DNA of 64,000 nt from Sporosarcina sp. ZBG7A (GCF_000813425.1 NZ_JWIB01000027.1:38966-102965); one strand, 5' to 3'. Shown: positions 1 through 11,500, counted from the first letter of the stretch. Notes: a model not told the origin generated them from the sequence alone. Made by a program: numbers and translations.

Positions 1-220
<220 letters not shown>

Positions 221-230
221 TCACTTGAAT

Positions 231-1523
231 TTATTTCATAAATCCTCTGTAGTGACGCTTAACCAATTGTGATTCAAGCTGCTTCATTGTTTCGAGGGCA
301 ACCCCGACAACGATTAGCAAGCTGGTACCACCGATTTGAGCGGACTGTGGAAGATTTGCAATTTCAATAATAATAATCGGAAGAACTGCGACAGTAGCAA
401 GGAAAATCGATCCAACAAAAGTCAGACGATAGAGCGTGCTTGTCAAATAGTCCTGTGTATTCTGACCAGGACGAATCCCTGGGATATAAGCCCCTTGTTT
501 CTTCAAATTGTCTGCGACATTCTCAGGATTAACCTGAACAAATGCGTAGAAATAAGTGAAGGCAACGATCAGACCGATATACAGTGCCATGCCGGCTGGA
601 TGCGAATAGTTGAGCACTCGCGTAATAGCAGAAACAGTACTGTTGTCACTGAAGAACGTGCCAAGTAATTGCGGCGTTGTAAAGAACGCAACCGCAAAGA
701 TGACTGGGATAACCCCTGCAGCGTTCAGTTTCAGTGGTAGGTGAGTTTGTTGTCCAGCAGAAGTCTGCCCACGACCCGTCACCCGTTTTGCATATTGAAT
801 TGGAATTTTACGCAATGCTTCCTGGAAGTAGATCACGCCAACTGTAATTGCAATAACTGCAACAAGTAACAGAACCATCATTGCAATACGGATGAACAAA
901 GCATCCCCAGCATCTTGGATCTGTGACACGTACAATTGGTTGACTGCATTCGGAATAGCAGCAACGATTCCGGCGAAGATAATGATTGAAATACCATTAC
1001 CGACACCTTTCGCTGTAATCTGCTCGCCGAGCCAGAGAAGAAAAGCGGTACCTGCTGTCAACACAAGAGCGATGACAATATACGTCGAAACTCCGTTATC
1101 TTCAACAAGTCTTCCTTGGAACATTTGGTTGAATCCAAATGACATAGCGATCGCTTGGATAAACGCAAGAATCATGGTGAAATAACGAGTGAATTGTGCA
1201 AGCTTCCGTCTTCCGACATCCCCTTGTTTTGCCCACTCAGAAAATTTCGGCACAACGTCCATCTGCAAAAGTTGCACGATGATTGACGCAGTGATGTACG
1301 GCATGATCCCCATGGCGAAGATTGAGAACTTAGAAAGTGCTCCTCCACCAAAAATGTTCAAAAATCCAATGAATTGATTGTCCGATTGCTGGAGCGCAGT
1401 CGCATCCACGTTCGGTACCGTTATAAATGTACCGAGACGGAATACGATGAGCAATAGCAGTGTGAAAATTATTTTAGACCGTATCTCTTTTACTCGCATG
1501 AAGTTTGAGATTGTCTGAAACAT
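231..1523 (-). CDS. secY: Preprotein translocase subunit SecY
   Basis: 430 residues, the normal length for SecY, with about ten hydrophobic membrane segments. The cytoplasmic C5 loop is visible around residues 243-266 (YAKRVTGRGQ, then a basic stretch), where SecA and ribosomes dock. SecY forms the protein-conducting channel of the Sec translocon with SecE, which is also encoded in this window. The ATG overlaps the rplO stop codon by one base (TAATG), so translation is probably coupled. It is the membrane-protein gene near the end of the spc ribosomal protein operon. Confidence 0.98.
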   Translation of the reverse strand: MFQTISNFMRVKEIRSKIIFTLLLLIVFRLGTFITVPNVDATALQQSDNQFIGFLNIFGGGALSKFSIFAMGIMPYITASIIVQLLQMDVVPKFSEWAKQGDVGRRKLAQFTRYFTMILAFIQAIAMSFGFNQMFQGRLVEDNGVSTYIVIALVLTAGTAFLLWLGEQITAKGVGNGISIIIFAGIVAAIPNAVNQLYVSQIQDAGDALFIRIAMMVLLLVAVIAITVGVIYFQEALRKIPIQYAKRVTGRGQTSAGQQTHLPLKLNAAGVIPVIFAVAFFTTPQLLGTFFSDNSTVSAITRVLNYSHPAGMALYIGLIVAFTYFYAFVQVNPENVADNLKKQGAYIPGIRPGQNTQDYLTSTLYRLTFVGSIFLATVAVLPIIIIEIANLPQSAQIGGTSLLIVVGVALETMKQLESQLVKRHYRGFMK

Positions 1524-1963
1524 TATACCACCTCGACTTGCCCGCCCGCTTTCTCGATCGCTTCTTTAGCAGAAGCAGAGAATTTATGAGCTCTGACAGT
1601 AATCTTCTTCTCAAGAGTCCCATTACCAAGAATCTTAATACCGGATTTTTCATTGCTCACGATTCCTGTTTCAATCAACAATTCTGGTGTTACTTCTGTG
1701 CCTTCATCAAAACGATTTAACGTTTCAAGGTTTACGATGGCATATTCTTTACGATTAATGTTCGTAAATCCGCGCTTAGGTAGACGTTGGAATAGTGGAA
1801 GTTGTCCACCTTCGAATCCAAGACGTACACCGCCGCCTGAACGTGAGTTTTGACCGTTGTGACCTCTACCAGATGTTTTACCTGATCCAGATCCCATACC
1901 ACGACCAACACGTTTGCGTTCTTTACGAGCACCTTCTGCAGGTTTCATTTCGTGTAATTTCAT
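1523..1963 (-). CDS. rplO: 50S ribosomal protein L15 (uL15)
   Basis: 146 residues with the typical glycine- and arginine-rich N-terminal extension (residues about 14-55, including [19 protein letters not shown]) that threads into 23S rRNA, and a globular C-terminal half. L15 enters late in large-subunit assembly. A Shine-Dalgarno sequence (AAGGAGGTGCC) lies just before the ATG at 1961-1963. The stop overlaps the secY start by one base and rpmD lies 32 bases upstream. Confidence 0.98.
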   Translation of the reverse strand: MKLHEMKPAEGARKERKRVGRGMGSGSGKTSGRGHNGQNSRSGGGVRLGFEGGQLPLFQRLPKRGFTNINRKEYAIVNLETLNRFDEGTEVTPELLIETGIVSNEKSGIKILGNGTLEKKITVRAHKFSASAKEAIEKAGGQVEVV

Positions 1964-1995
1964 CTTTCGGCACCTCCTTATTCAAGAATAACAAA

Positions 1996-2178
1996 TTATT
2001 GTTCGTTTACAGTAACCAAATGGCTGACCTTGTTGATCATGCCGCGGATAGCGACATTATCTTGGTGCTCAACCGTTTGGTTCATTTTGCGAAGCCCAAG
2101 AGCTTCAACTGTTTTACGTTGTGCTGGCTTAGCGCCAATCACGCTTTTAGTAAGGGTGATCTCAAGTTTATTTGCCAT
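1996..2178 (-). CDS. rpmD: 50S ribosomal protein L30 (uL30)
   Basis: A 60-residue protein matching the short bacterial L30 family: a beta strand (KLEITLTKS), the conserved segment [16 protein letters not shown], and the C-terminal part [10 protein letters not shown]. It is a small peripheral protein of the 50S subunit near 23S domain II and 5S rRNA. It lies between rpsE (13 bases upstream) and rplO, the standard spc operon order. Confidence 0.97.
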   Translation of the reverse strand: MANKLEITLTKSVIGAKPAQRKTVEALGLRKMNQTVEHQDNVAIRGMINKVSHLVTVNEQ

Positions 2179-2191
2179 TGTGTTTCCCCCC

Positions 2192-2692
2192 TTAACCTAA
2201 CAGTTCTTCTACGGATTTACCACGTAGCTGCGCTACATCTTCAGCACGCTTCAAATTCGTCAATCCCTGGATTGTAGCACGAACCATGTTGATTGGTGTG
2301 TTAGAACCTAGTGATTTAGAAAGGATATCCGTGATTCCTGCAAGTTCAAGTACCGCACGGACTGGTCCGCCGGCGATAACTCCTGTACCTGGTGCAGCCG
2401 GTTTGATAAGAATCTGACCTGCTCCGAAGTGGCCGATGATCTGGTGAGGCGTTGTGCCTTTGACCATTGGTACTTCGATTAGGTTTTTCTTCGCATCTTC
2501 GATTGCTTTACGGATTGCATCTGGAACTTCTTGTGCTTTCCCAGTACCGAAACCAACGCGGCCGTTTTTATCACCAACAACGACTAGAGCAGTAAAACGG
2601 AAACGACGTCCGCCTTTTACAACTTTAGCTACGCGGTTGATGGTAACTACGCGCTCTTCGAATTCACTTTTGTTTTGTTCATTACGACGCAT
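2192..2692 (-). CDS. rpsE: 30S ribosomal protein S5 (uS5)
   Basis: 166 residues. The N-terminal double-stranded-RNA-binding-like S5 domain spans about residues 11-75 and the C-terminal S5 domain about 90-160. S5 contacts S4 and S8 and influences decoding accuracy. The loop bound by spectinomycin ([17 protein letters not shown], residues about 23-39) shows the ordinary sensitive sequence without deletion or substitution that I recognise. The gene is co-directional and tightly packed with rplR and rpmD. Confidence 0.98.
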   Translation of the reverse strand: MRRNEQNKSEFEERVVTINRVAKVVKGGRRFRFTALVVVGDKNGRVGFGTGKAQEVPDAIRKAIEDAKKNLIEVPMVKGTTPHQIIGHFGAGQILIKPAAPGTGVIAGGPVRAVLELAGITDILSKSLGSNTPINMVRATIQGLTNLKRAEDVAQLRGKSVEELLG

Positions 2693-2714
2693 GGAATATG
2701 TCCCTCCTTCTTAA

Positions 2715-3077
2715 TTAAAATTCAAGTCCATTTTCGCGAGCAGCGTCAGCTAGTGCTTTGACGCGGCCGTGGTACAAATAGCCTCCGCGGTCGAATACGA
2801 CAACTTTGACATTCTTTTCTGCACCTTTTTTCGCAATCATTTCGCCCACTTTAACAGCAGCGTCAGCATTAGAAGAAGAATCCGTTGAGAATTCTTTATC
2901 CATTGTTGATGCGCTAGCAAGTGTTACACCGTTTGCATCATCAATAAGTTGTGCATAGATGTGTTTGTTTGAACGGTATACGTTCAAGCGAGGACGCTCA
3001 GCAGTACCGTTGATCTTTGTACGGACACGTGCATGCCGCTTTCTGCGGGTAGCGTTCTTATCTTGTTTTGTGATCAC
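2715..3077 (-). CDS. rplR: 50S ribosomal protein L18 (uL18)
   Basis: 120 residues. A basic N-terminus ([19 protein letters not shown]) precedes the conserved core with [21 protein letters not shown]18 binds 5S rRNA together with L5 and joins it to the central protuberance. The start is a GTG at 3075-3077, preceded by GGAGTGACCTCGA on the minus strand. No ATG is available in a family-consistent position, so the GTG start is preferred. Confidence 0.97.
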   Translation of the reverse strand: MITKQDKNATRRKRHARVRTKINGTAERPRLNVYRSNKHIYAQLIDDANGVTLASASTMDKEFSTDSSSNADAAVKVGEMIAKKGAEKNVKVVVFDRGGYLYHGRVKALADAARENGLEF

Positions 3078-3110
3078 TCGAGGTCACTCCTTCCGGATGC
3101 CTATGCGGCA

Positions 3111-3650
3111 TTATTTACCTGTTTTACCTTCTTTGCGTCGAACAACTTCGCCTTCGTACTTAATACCTTTACCTTTATAAGGCTCTGGTGGACGTACTTT
3201 GCGGATGTTAGAAGCAAGAGCACCAACGCGTTCTTTGTTAGTACCGCGAACGATAATTTTTGTGTTAGCAGGCACTTCAACTTGAATGCCCTCTTCCGGT
3301 GTGAATTCTACCGGTTGTGAGTAACCAACGTTCAATACAAGTTTAGTTCCTTGCATTGAAGCACGATACCCGACACCAACTAGTTCAAGCGAGCGCTCGA
3401 AACCAGTAGATACTCCAGTAACCATGTTCGCTAGAAGCGAACGAGTAGTTCCGTGCATCGAACGGTGTTCTTTCGATTCAGATGGACGTGTCAAAGTGAT
3501 CACGTTACCTTCTTGTTCGATCTTTATGTCTTTAGTAAATGTATTTGTAAGTTCGCCTTTCGGTCCTTTAACTGTAACGAAGTTATTCTCATCGATCGTA
3601 ACTGTTACGTTTTCAGGCACCTCTATCGGACGTTTACCAATTCGGGACAT
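3111..3650 (-). CDS. rplF: 50S ribosomal protein L6 (uL6)
   Basis: 179 residues, two tandem copies of the L6 alpha-beta fold (about residues 8-82 and 90-165), ending with the conserved signature [14 protein letters not shown] around residues 154-167. L6 lies near the sarcin-ricin loop and the GTPase-associated centre of the 50S subunit. The basic tail [11 protein letters not shown] is normal. It lies between rpsH and rplR in the spc operon. Confidence 0.98.
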   Translation of the reverse strand: MSRIGKRPIEVPENVTVTIDENNFVTVKGPKGELTNTFTKDIKIEQEGNVITLTRPSESKEHRSMHGTTRSLLANMVTGVSTGFERSLELVGVGYRASMQGTKLVLNVGYSQPVEFTPEEGIQVEVPANTKIIVRGTNKERVGALASNIRKVRPPEPYKGKGIKYEGEVVRRKEGKTGK

Positions 3651-3680
3651 TTGTTTGCACCTCCATTCAATTGTTACAGA

Positions 3681-4079
3681 TTACCAAACGTAAGCGACGA
3701 CTTCTCCGCCAACTTGTTTAGCACGAGCTTCTTTATCAGTCAAAACACCGTTAGAAGTTGAAACAAGGGCGATACCTAGTCCGTTCAACACTCTTGGCAC
3801 TTCTGTTGACTTTGCATATACACGAAGACCAGGCTTAGAAATACGCTTGAGTCCAGTGATTACGCGTTCTTCGTTTTTACCATATTTGAGGAAAATGCGG
3901 ATGATGCCTTGTTTGCTATCTTCCACATATTCTACGTCGCGGACGAAACCTTCACGTTTGAGGATTTCTGCGATCTCTTTTTTAAGGTTTGAAGCAGGTA
4001 CTTCAAGCTTCTCGTGACGCACCATGTTGGCGTTACGAATGCGAGTAAGCATATCTGCGATCGGATCACTCATTGTCAT
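3681..4079 (-). CDS. rpsH: 30S ribosomal protein S8 (uS8)
   Basis: 132 residues from the ATG at 4077-4079. The frame stays open for 48 more codons upstream, but that part overlaps rpsN. The family N-terminus ([18 protein letters not shown]) and a strong AAGGAGG seven bases upstream fix this start. S8 binds helix 21 of 16S rRNA early in small-subunit assembly. In Proteobacteria it also represses the spc operon; whether it does so here is not visible. The C-terminal signature [12 protein letters not shown] is intact. Confidence 0.97.
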   Translation of the reverse strand: MTMSDPIADMLTRIRNANMVRHEKLEVPASNLKKEIAEILKREGFVRDVEYVEDSKQGIIRIFLKYGKNEERVITGLKRISKPGLRVYAKSTEVPRVLNGLGIALVSTSNGVLTDKEARAKQVGGEVVAYVW

Positions 4080-4107
4080 TACATTAACCTCCTTCCCAAA
4101 ATGGGGT

Positions 4108-4296
<189 letters not shown>

Positions 4297-4313
4297 TTAC
4301 GCCTCCCTTATGT

Positions 4314-4853
4314 TTACTTTTGGAACGGCATGCCGCACTGCGCTAGCAACTCACGAGCTTCCTCGTCTGAGTTGGCAGTCGTAACGATGACGATATCCAT
4401 TCCGCGTACTTTAGACACTTTATCGAAGTCAATTTCCGGGAAAATTAGTTGCTCTTTCACACCAAGTGTGTAGTTACCGCGTCCGTCGAATGATTTATTC
4501 GATACACCACGGAAGTCACGTACACGTGGAAGTGATACAGCGATCAATTTGTCCAGGAACTCATACATGCGTTCTCCACGTAGAGTAACTTTTGTTCCGA
4601 TAGGCATTCCTTCACGAAGACGGAATCCAGCGATAGATTTCTTCGCTTTAGTCACGACTGGTTTTTGACCTGAAATAATTGTCAAGTCTTCCACTGCAGC
4701 ATCAAGTGCTTTTGTGTTTTGAACCGCGTCGCCAACACCCATATTGATAACAATCTTATCAACCTTTGGTACTTGCATTACAGATGTATAGTTGAACTTG
4801 CTCATGAGAGCAGGCGTGATTTCTTTTTGGTATTTATCCTTTAATCGGCTCAT
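4314..4853 (-). CDS. rplE: 50S ribosomal protein L5 (uL5)
   Basis: 179 residues, full length for bacterial L5. Conserved stretches seen are [11 protein letters not shown] (about residues 36-46), [21 protein letters not shown] and the C-terminal [11 protein letters not shown]5 binds 5S rRNA with L18, contacts the P-site tRNA and forms bridge B1b with S13. It is placed between rplX and rpsN as in all Bacillales spc operons. Confidence 0.98.
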   Translation of the reverse strand: MSRLKDKYQKEITPALMSKFNYTSVMQVPKVDKIVINMGVGDAVQNTKALDAAVEDLTIISGQKPVVTKAKKSIAGFRLREGMPIGTKVTLRGERMYEFLDKLIAVSLPRVRDFRGVSNKSFDGRGNYTLGVKEQLIFPEIDFDKVSKVRGMDIVIVTTANSDEEARELLAQCGMPFQK

Positions 4854-4879
4854 TCAGAAGAACCTCCCTTCTTAGAGAG

Positions 4880-5239
4880 TTATTTTTGAAGTTCTTTTTT
4901 GCTAATTTCGTCGATAACTTCGCCAGACTTCTTCGCAACACGGGACTTAACACGGAATGTTTTGTCGCCTTCGGTTTTTTCTTCAATCTTGTAACCGATA
5001 CGTGTAGGTTCGCCAGACTTAGGGTCAACGAACATTACGTTAGATACGTGAATTGCAGCTTCAAGGCTTACAATACCACCTTGCGGATTCGCTTGGTTCG
5101 GCTTTGTATGCTTTTTAACAATGTTCACGCCTTCAACGAGGATTCGTTCTTTGTTCGGGAATACGGAAAGGATGACACCTGTCTTCCCTTTGTCTTTCCC
5201 GGAGATAACTTTTACTTTATCGCCTTTTTTAATGTGCAT
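4880..5239 (-). CDS. rplX: 50S ribosomal protein L24 (uL24) with a longer C-terminus
   Basis: 119 residues. The KOW motif is at the N-terminus (about residues 3-35, [18 protein letters not shown]), and the conserved [10 protein letters not shown] segment follows. L24 is a primary assembly initiator near the tunnel exit. The B. subtilis protein is about 103 residues, so roughly 15 residues at the C-terminus are extra (ending [15 protein letters not shown]). This tail is charged and there is no frameshift in the run-up to it, so it is probably a lineage-specific extension. Confidence 0.97.
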   Translation of the reverse strand: MHIKKGDKVKVISGKDKGKTGVILSVFPNKERILVEGVNIVKKHTKPNQANPQGGIVSLEAAIHVSNVMFVDPKSGEPTRIGYKIEEKTEGDKTFRVKSRVAKKSGEVIDEISKKELQK

Positions 5240-5273
5240 TCTGTTGCACCTCCTTGATTGGCACTGCTCTTAA

Positions 5274-5642
5274 TTAAAGTACTTCTGGAGCAAGAGAAAT
5301 GATTTTCATGAAGTTGCTGTCGCGTAATTCGCGTGCAACTGGTCCGAAAATACGTGTTCCACGAGGGCTCTTGTCGTCTTTAATGATGACACAAGCATTC
5401 TCGTCGAATGAGATATAAGATCCGTCTTTACGACGCATACCGCTCTTAGTACGAACGATAACCGCTTTAACGACTTCACCCTTCTTAACAACGCCACCTG
5501 GTGTTGCTTTCTTAACTGTAACAACGACAACGTCGCCGATGTTTGCAACTTTACGGCCTGAACCGCCAAGAACTTTAATTGTAAGCACTTCACGTGCGCC
5601 AGAGTTATCTGCGACTTTCATGCGGGATTCCTGTTGAATCAA
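5274..5642 (-). CDS. rplN: 50S ribosomal protein L14 (uL14)
   Basis: 122 residues, a five-stranded barrel protein, with the signature [20 protein letters not shown] around residues 49-68. It binds 23S rRNA at the subunit interface and is the docking site of the silencing factor RsfS. The start is a TTG at 5640-5642, preceded by GGGGAGGTAACCAAA. The encoded [17 protein letters not shown] matches the family N-terminus, so the rare start codon is credible. Confidence 0.97.
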   Translation of the reverse strand: MIQQESRMKVADNSGAREVLTIKVLGGSGRKVANIGDVVVVTVKKATPGGVVKKGEVVKAVIVRTKSGMRRKDGSYISFDENACVIIKDDKSPRGTRIFGPVARELRDSNFMKIISLAPEVL

Positions 5643-5681
5643 TTTGGTTACCTCCCCTCGGATACTGTGTTCCGAACGTTA

Positions 5682-5945
5682 TTAGATGATGACCGCTTTT
5701 TCGACTACTTCAAGAAGGCGGAAACGCTTTGTAGCTGATAACGGACGAGTTTCCATAATACGGACTACATCGCCGATCTTAGCTTCGTTCATTTCATCAT
5801 GTGCTTTATATTTTTTAGAATACTTTACACGCTTGCCATACAAAGAATGTTTCTTGTGTGTTTCTACCATTACCGTTACCGTTTTGTCCATTTTGTCGGA
5901 TACAACACGGCCTGTGTATACTTTGCGTTGGTTACGCTCAGTCAT
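5682..5945 (-). CDS. rpsQ: 30S ribosomal protein S17 (uS17)
   Basis: 87 residues from the ATG at 5943-5945, preceded by AAGGAGGTTGCACCC. An in-frame ATG six codons further upstream lies inside the Shine-Dalgarno and overlaps the rpmC stop, so it is rejected. OB-fold protein with the conserved [14 protein letters not shown] and KKYKAHDE segments. S17 is a primary 16S rRNA binder in the 30S body. Confidence 0.97.
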   Translation of the reverse strand: MTERNQRKVYTGRVVSDKMDKTVTVMVETHKKHSLYGKRVKYSKKYKAHDEMNEAKIGDVVRIMETRPLSATKRFRLLEVVEKAVII

Positions 5946-5962
5946 GGGTGCAACCTCCTTCA

Positions 5963-6587
<625 letters not shown>

Positions 6588-6589
6588 GA

Positions 6590-7246
6590 TTAGTTGCCTC
6601 CTTCCCCAGAGTTCTTCTTCACTGGAAGGACTTCTCCACGATAGATCCATACTTTAACTCCAAGTTTACCGTATGTTGTATCGGCTTCAGCATGTGCATA
6701 ATCGATATCTGCACGAAGTGTATGAAGTGGAACAGTTCCTTCGCTGTAATGTTCTGCACGTGCGATGTCAGCTCCACCAAGACGTCCGGATACTTGAGTT
6801 TTGATACCCTTAGCTCCAGAACGGATTGTACGTTGGATAGCTTGTTTTTGTGCACGGCGGAATGATACGCGGCTTTCTAGTTGACGTGCGATTGATTCTG
6901 CAACCAATTTCGCGTCAAGATCAGCACGCTTAATTTCAACGATGTTAATGTGTACACGCTTGCCAGAGATTTCGTTAAGATTTTTACGAAGTGCTTCGAC
7001 TTCAGTACCACCTTTACCGATAACCATACCAGGCTTAGCTGTGTGGATAGTGATGTTAACTTTTTTCGCAGCGCGTTCGATTTCTACTTTAGAAACTGAA
7101 GCGTCTACTAAACGTGTTTCGATATATTTGCGGATTTTAAGGTCTTCGTGCAAGAGAGTCGCATAGTCTTTTTCTGCATACCATTTCGAATCCCAGTCAC
7201 GAATTATACCGACCCGCAGACCGTTAGGATGTACTTTTTGACCCAC
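6590..7246 (-). CDS. rpsC: 30S ribosomal protein S3 (uS3)
   Basis: 218 residues. An N-terminal domain ([12 protein letters not shown]) is followed by a KH domain with the RNA-binding GxxG loop in [16 protein letters not shown] (about residues 76-91) and a C-terminal S3 domain with [14 protein letters not shown]3 forms the mRNA entry tunnel and has helicase activity with S4 and S5. It starts three bases after the rplV stop. Confidence 0.98.
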   Translation of the reverse strand: MGQKVHPNGLRVGIIRDWDSKWYAEKDYATLLHEDLKIRKYIETRLVDASVSKVEIERAAKKVNITIHTAKPGMVIGKGGTEVEALRKNLNEISGKRVHINIVEIKRADLDAKLVAESIARQLESRVSFRRAQKQAIQRTIRSGAKGIKTQVSGRLGGADIARAEHYSEGTVPLHTLRADIDYAHAEADTTYGKLGVKVWIYRGEVLPVKKNSGEGGN

Positions 7247-7249
7247 GAA

Positions 7250-7594
7250 TTATCCCTCCTTCTTTTCAGATACCACTACAGTGATGTGGCTTGTGCGTTT
7301 GTTGATTGCGCTCGCACGGCCTTGCGCACGTGGACGGAAACGTTTCATAGTAGGACCTTCATCAACGAATACTTCGCTAACAATTAGGTTCTCAATGTTC
7401 ATTTCGTAGTTGTGCTCAGCATTAGCAATAGCTGAATTTAAAACTTTTTCTACGACTGGTGATGCCGCTTTCGGCGTCAAACGTAGGATCGCGACAGCTT
7501 CACCGATTTTCTTGCCCCGGATAAGATCAACGACTAATCGGACTTTACGAGGAGCAATACGGACTGTTTGCGCAGATGCTTTAGCTTGTTGCAT
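7250..7594 (-). CDS. rplV: 50S ribosomal protein L22 (uL22)
   Basis: 114 residues. The extended beta-hairpin loop near residues 80-100 ([15 protein letters not shown]) lines the constriction of the peptide exit tunnel. Changes in that loop give macrolide resistance in other bacteria; no deletion or duplication is seen here. The globular core includes [17 protein letters not shown]. It is 19 bases downstream of rpsS in the S10 operon. Confidence 0.97.
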   Translation of the reverse strand: MQQAKASAQTVRIAPRKVRLVVDLIRGKKIGEAVAILRLTPKAASPVVEKVLNSAIANAEHNYEMNIENLIVSEVFVDEGPTMKRFRPRAQGRASAINKRTSHITVVVSEKKEG

Positions 7595-7613
7595 CAGAAA
7601 TTCCTCCTCTCAA

Positions 7614-7892
7614 TTAGCGTTTCGTTTTCTTATCATCGGCACCATGGCCTCTGTAAGTACGGGTAGGTGCGAACTCACCTAGTTTGTGTCCAACCATATC
7701 TTCAGTGACGTAGACAGGAACGTGTTTACGTCCGTCATATACAGCAATCGTCAATCCGATGAAAGTCGGGAAAATCGTTGAACGACGTGACCAAGTCTTG
7801 ATGACTTGTTTCTTTTGTGCATCTTTTTGAGCGTCAACCTTTTTAAGCAAATGATCATCTGCAAAAGGTCCTTTTTTCAAACTGCGGCCCAT
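7614..7892 (-). CDS. rpsS: 30S ribosomal protein S19 (uS19)
   Basis: 92 residues from the ATG at 7890-7892 ([19 protein letters not shown]), preceded by GGGAGGTAACGAA. The frame is open 12 codons further upstream, but that extension has no support. Conserved segments are [23 protein letters not shown] and [15 protein letters not shown]19 sits in the 30S head and forms a bridge to L5. A 60-base gap separates it from rplB. Confidence 0.97.
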   Translation of the reverse strand: MGRSLKKGPFADDHLLKKVDAQKDAQKKQVIKTWSRRSTIFPTFIGLTIAVYDGRKHVPVYVTEDMVGHKLGEFAPTRTYRGHGADDKKTKR

Positions 7893-7952
7893 TTCGTTAC
7901 CTCCCTTTGCGTTTGTACTACGGTCCAATCATTGAACCGCAGTGCAATCACA

Positions 7953-8783
7953 TTATTTTTTGCGACGACGAACGATAAGTTTGTCGGATTTGTTTTTCTT
8001 AGAACGAGTTTTGTAACCAAGAGTTGGTTTACCCCAAGGTGTAACTGGGCTCGGACGACCGATTGGAGTACGTCCTTCACCACCACCGTGTGGGTGATCG
8101 TTCGGGTTCATGACAGATCCACGTACAGTTGGGCGTTTACCCATCCAGCGTGAACGTCCTGCTTTACCGATGTTGATAAGTTCGTGTTGTTCGTTCCCAA
8201 CTTGACCGATTGTTGCACGGCAAACTGACAAGATCATGCGAACTTCACCAGATTGCAAACGGATGATGACATATTTGCCTTCACGACCTAGCAATTGTGC
8301 AGATGTACCAGCTGAACGAACTAATTGTCCGCCTTTACCAGGTTTCATCTCGATGTTGTGGATTGTAGAACCCATAGGGATGTTTTCAAGTGGAAGTGCG
8401 TTCCCTACGCGGATATCCGCTTCAGGTCCTGACATAATTGTCATTCCAACTGTCAATCCTTTAGGAGCTAGGATGTAACGTTTTTCTCCATCAGCATAGT
8501 TGATCAATGCGATGTTAGCAGAACGGTTTGGATCGTATTCGATCGTAGCAACGCGTCCTGGTATGCCATCTTTCCGACGTTGGAAGTCGATGACACGGTA
8601 TTGGCGCTTGTGACCGCCACCTTGGTGACGAACTGTAATCCTACCTTGGTTGTTACGGCCGCCTTTACGTTTGACTGGCTGAAGCAAAGATTTTTCTGGT
8701 TTGCTAGCAGTGATTTCCGCGAAATCTGAAGTCGTCATGTTACGGCGTCCGTTGGAGGTAGGTTTGTATTTCTTAATCGCCAT
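7953..8783 (-). CDS. rplB: 50S ribosomal protein L2 (uL2)
   Basis: 276 residues, the usual length. The N-terminal OB fold and central SH3-like domain are followed by the basic C-terminal loop with [18 protein letters not shown] (about residues 226-243), which reaches the peptidyl-transferase centre. L2 is essential for subunit association and peptide-bond formation. It lies between rplW and rpsS. Confidence 0.98.
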   Translation of the reverse strand: MAIKKYKPTSNGRRNMTTSDFAEITASKPEKSLLQPVKRKGGRNNQGRITVRHQGGGHKRQYRVIDFQRRKDGIPGRVATIEYDPNRSANIALINYADGEKRYILAPKGLTVGMTIMSGPEADIRVGNALPLENIPMGSTIHNIEMKPGKGGQLVRSAGTSAQLLGREGKYVIIRLQSGEVRMILSVCRATIGQVGNEQHELINIGKAGRSRWMGKRPTVRGSVMNPNDHPHGGGEGRTPIGRPSPVTPWGKPTLGYKTRSKKNKSDKLIVRRRKK

Positions 8784-8810
8784 TTGTGTTCCCTCCTTCG
8801 TTTATTGTGA

Positions 8811-9095
8811 TTAGATATCGAATAACTCGATGTCTTTAGAATCAGCAGTTAGTGTAACAATCGCTTTACGGCGCTTGTTCGTGTAACCAGCATGTTTACC
8901 CATGCGCTTGAATTTACCTTTGTAGTTCTGGACATTCACTTTTTCCACTGTTACTCCGAAGATTTCTTCAACAGCTTGTTTGATATGCGTTTTGTTAGCG
9001 CGAGTATCAACTTCGAAAGTGTACTTGTTGAATTCCATTGCTTCTGAAGATCGCTCGGTAATGACCGGACGCTTCAATACATCACGTGATTCCAT
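8811..9095 (-). CDS. rplW: 50S ribosomal protein L23 (uL23)
   Basis: 94 residues with the family segments [18 protein letters not shown] and [22 protein letters not shown]23 lines the tunnel exit and is the main docking point for trigger factor and the signal recognition particle. The ATG overlaps the stop codon of rplD by one base (TAATG at 9093-9097), so the two genes are translationally coupled. Confidence 0.97.
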   Translation of the reverse strand: MESRDVLKRPVITERSSEAMEFNKYTFEVDTRANKTHIKQAVEEIFGVTVEKVNVQNYKGKFKRMGKHAGYTNKRRKAIVTLTADSKDIELFDI

Positions 9096-9718
9096 TAACC
9101 AAGCACCTCCTCAATTTTTTTGACAGCATCTTTAGTTAAGATTAGCTGATCGTGACCAACTAGATCTAAAACATTGATACCGTTAGCAGTGACGACACTG
9201 ATTCCCGGGATGTTACGAGCAGACAAAGCTACTGTTTCATCAAGGTCAGCAGTTACGAACAATGCTTTTTTGCTGATTGACAAGTCTTTCAGCACTTTTG
9301 TAAATTCTTTTGTCTTTGGTGCATCGAAAGCTAAAGCTTCTAATACTACCATTTCTTCGTCACGTACTTTTGAAGACAAAGCAGAACGAAGAGCAAGACG
9401 ACGGACTTTCTTCGGCAACTTGTAGCTATAGCTACGTGGTGTTGGTCCGAATACGATACCGCCTCCACGCCATTGTGGGGATCTGATTGAGCCCTGACGA
9501 GCACGACCTGTTCCTTTTTGGCGCCATGGTTTACGACCACCGCCAGCTACTTCAGCGCGTGTTTTTACTTTGTGGTTCCCTTGACGCAATGATGCGCGTT
9601 GTTGAACCAATGCTTCGAATAGGACTGCTTCATTCGGCTCAATTCCGAATACATGTTCATTCAATTCGATTTCGCCTGCTGCAGATCCTGTTTGATTCAC
9701 TACGGATACTTTTGGCAT
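9095..9718 (-). CDS. rplD: 50S ribosomal protein L4 (uL4)
   Basis: 207 residues. The long basic loop around residues 45-95 ([21 protein letters not shown]) extends into the exit tunnel opposite L22. The globular part has the conserved [13 protein letters not shown]. In gamma-Proteobacteria L4 represses the S10 operon; in Bacillales this is not established, although the S10 leader upstream here is structured. It is 25 bases downstream of rplC. Confidence 0.97.
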   Translation of the reverse strand: MPKVSVVNQTGSAAGEIELNEHVFGIEPNEAVLFEALVQQRASLRQGNHKVKTRAEVAGGGRKPWRQKGTGRARQGSIRSPQWRGGGIVFGPTPRSYSYKLPKKVRRLALRSALSSKVRDEEMVVLEALAFDAPKTKEFTKVLKDLSISKKALFVTADLDETVALSARNIPGISVVTANGINVLDLVGHDQLILTKDAVKKIEEVLG

Positions 9719-9743
9719 TAGTGTTTCCTCCTTTCTTCGTTAA

Positions 9744-10373
9744 TTAGTTCCCTTTAATCGCGCTTTTCACTACTACTAGTGATTTGCGTGAACCTGGAAC
9801 GTTACCTTTTACTAGTAACAAGTTGCGCTCTGTGTCAACTCGAACAACTTCAAGGTTTTGGATTGTAACTGTTTTGCCACCCATACGGCCTGGCATTTTT
9901 TTACCTTTGAATACGCGTTGAGCATCAACCGAACCGATTGAACCAGTAGAACGGTGGTGTCGAGATCCGTGGCTCATTGGTCCACGTGAGAAACCGTGAC
10001 GCTTAATTACACCTTGGAAACCTTTACCTTTTGAAACTCCTGTGATATCGATGATTTCGCCTTCTGCGAATGTATCGACTTTGACTTCCTGACCAACTTC
10101 GTACCCAGCTACGTCTACTCCGCGGAATTCGCGAATGAAGCGCTTAGGTGTCGTTTCAGCTTTTGCAACATGTCCCATTTCTGGTTTGTTGGAAAGCTTT
10201 TCACGTTTGTCTTCGAATCCGAGCTGGATTGCTTCGTAGCCGTCTGTTTCAATTGTCTTCTTTTGAAGAACAACGTTTGGAGCAGCTGCAATTACAGTTA
10301 CGGGGATCAAATCGCCGTTTTCAGCAAAGATTTGCGTCATACCGACTTTTCTTCCTAAGATTCCTTTGGTCAT
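9744..10373 (-). CDS. rplC: 50S ribosomal protein L3 (uL3)
   Basis: 209 residues. The N-terminus [13 protein letters not shown] and the central extension [23 protein letters not shown] (about residues 124-146), which reaches the peptidyl-transferase centre, are both present. L3 is one of the two proteins that start 50S assembly. Mutations in that extension give linezolid or tiamulin resistance elsewhere; none is recognised here. It lies 46 bases after rpsJ. Confidence 0.97.
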   Translation of the reverse strand: MTKGILGRKVGMTQIFAENGDLIPVTVIAAAPNVVLQKKTIETDGYEAIQLGFEDKREKLSNKPEMGHVAKAETTPKRFIREFRGVDVAGYEVGQEVKVDTFAEGEIIDITGVSKGKGFQGVIKRHGFSRGPMSHGSRHHRSTGSIGSVDAQRVFKGKKMPGRMGGKTVTIQNLEVVRVDTERNLLLVKGNVPGSRKSLVVVKSAIKGN

Positions 10374-10419
10374 TTGTCACACCTCCTGATAAATTTGTTT
10401 TTAGTTTTATAGTTTGCCA

Positions 10420-10851
<432 letters not shown>

Positions 10852-10857
10852 CTAAAC

Positions 10858-10886
10858 ATTATACACATAAAAAAAGAATGTCGCAA
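10858..10886 (-). promoter_or_regulatory. Proximal promoter of the S10 operon
   Basis: On the minus strand the sequence reads TTGCGA, a 17-base spacer, then TATAAT. This is a good match to the vegetative sigma-A consensus, about 130 bases before rpsJ. The -35 element lies inside the loop of the hairpin at 10873-10906. Confidence 0.75.
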
Positions 10887-10906
10887 TAGGTTTAGCGATA
10901 TTCTTT
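10866..10906 (-). terminator. Terminator-like hairpin between the two S10 promoters
   Basis: On the minus strand AAAGAATATCGC pairs with GCGACATTCTTT (one mismatch, 10-base loop) and is followed by a T run of seven, partly in the stem. RNA started at the distal promoter would fold this just before the proximal promoter. It could end or reduce distal transcription or stop read-through from tuf. Confidence 0.5.
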
Positions 10907-10918
10907 AACAACTTTTAT

Positions 10919-10947
10919 AGTATAGAACGAAATGGCGATAGATGCAA
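10919..10947 (-). promoter_or_regulatory. Distal promoter of the S10 operon
   Basis: Minus strand TTGCAT, a 17-base spacer, then TATACT. It is upstream of the proximal promoter and of the terminator-like hairpin. Confidence 0.5.
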
Positions 10948-11267
10948 CTAATTTGTGGAGAATATTTACGAGTAATTAGTATTTTTTTGCGGAATGATGC
11001 GTGTAGGTATGTGGAGAATCTAAAGTTTGCGCTTACACCTATCATGTTCGGCAAGTCTCTTATTTTAAAGGGACGCGAAATTCTAGCTCATTGCTATTAA
11101 AGATGGGGAATTGATTTAACTGAGGAGTTAATGTCTATTCCTTTCTACAATATATTCTTCAAAAGTGTGGTTTTAAAAATTGGGGTAGTTTCAATCTTTC
11201 AATACACTTGGCGCGATTCTGTGTGATTGAAAGCGGTGGATTTCACCGCGTAAAAAAATTTCGTGGA

Positions 11268-11320
11268 GATATGAGCAGTTTCACGTTTTATGAGCGCTTC
11301 CACACGTTTATGAGCAAATT
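11268..11320. repeat. Three copies of the ATGAGC short repeat
   Basis: ATGAGC occurs at 11271, 11290 and 11310, spaced 19 and 20 bases and usually preceded by TTT. These are outlying copies of the 20-bp tandem unit found 190 bases further on. They do not code for a protein in any frame that I can support. Confidence 0.6.
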
Positions 11321-11500
11321 GCGGGGTTAGGATGAATTCTATGGAGGAGCTAACGGACAACGCTCTCCTGCAGTAAGTGGCTTCGTAAAACGAAGCGTGT
11401 AAATTAATCGTGGTTTTGGTTAGCGGAGCGCACTTGGCGCGGCTTAGTGAATTTCTCTGCAGCTGGAGAGATCTTCCGTGAGATTAGGAACGGCTTTGTA

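Noticed and set aside
11221..11260. Hairpin GCGGTG/CACCGC as a terminator
   Set aside because: No T run follows on either strand (GTAAAA on plus, TTTCAATC on minus), and no gene ends next to it.
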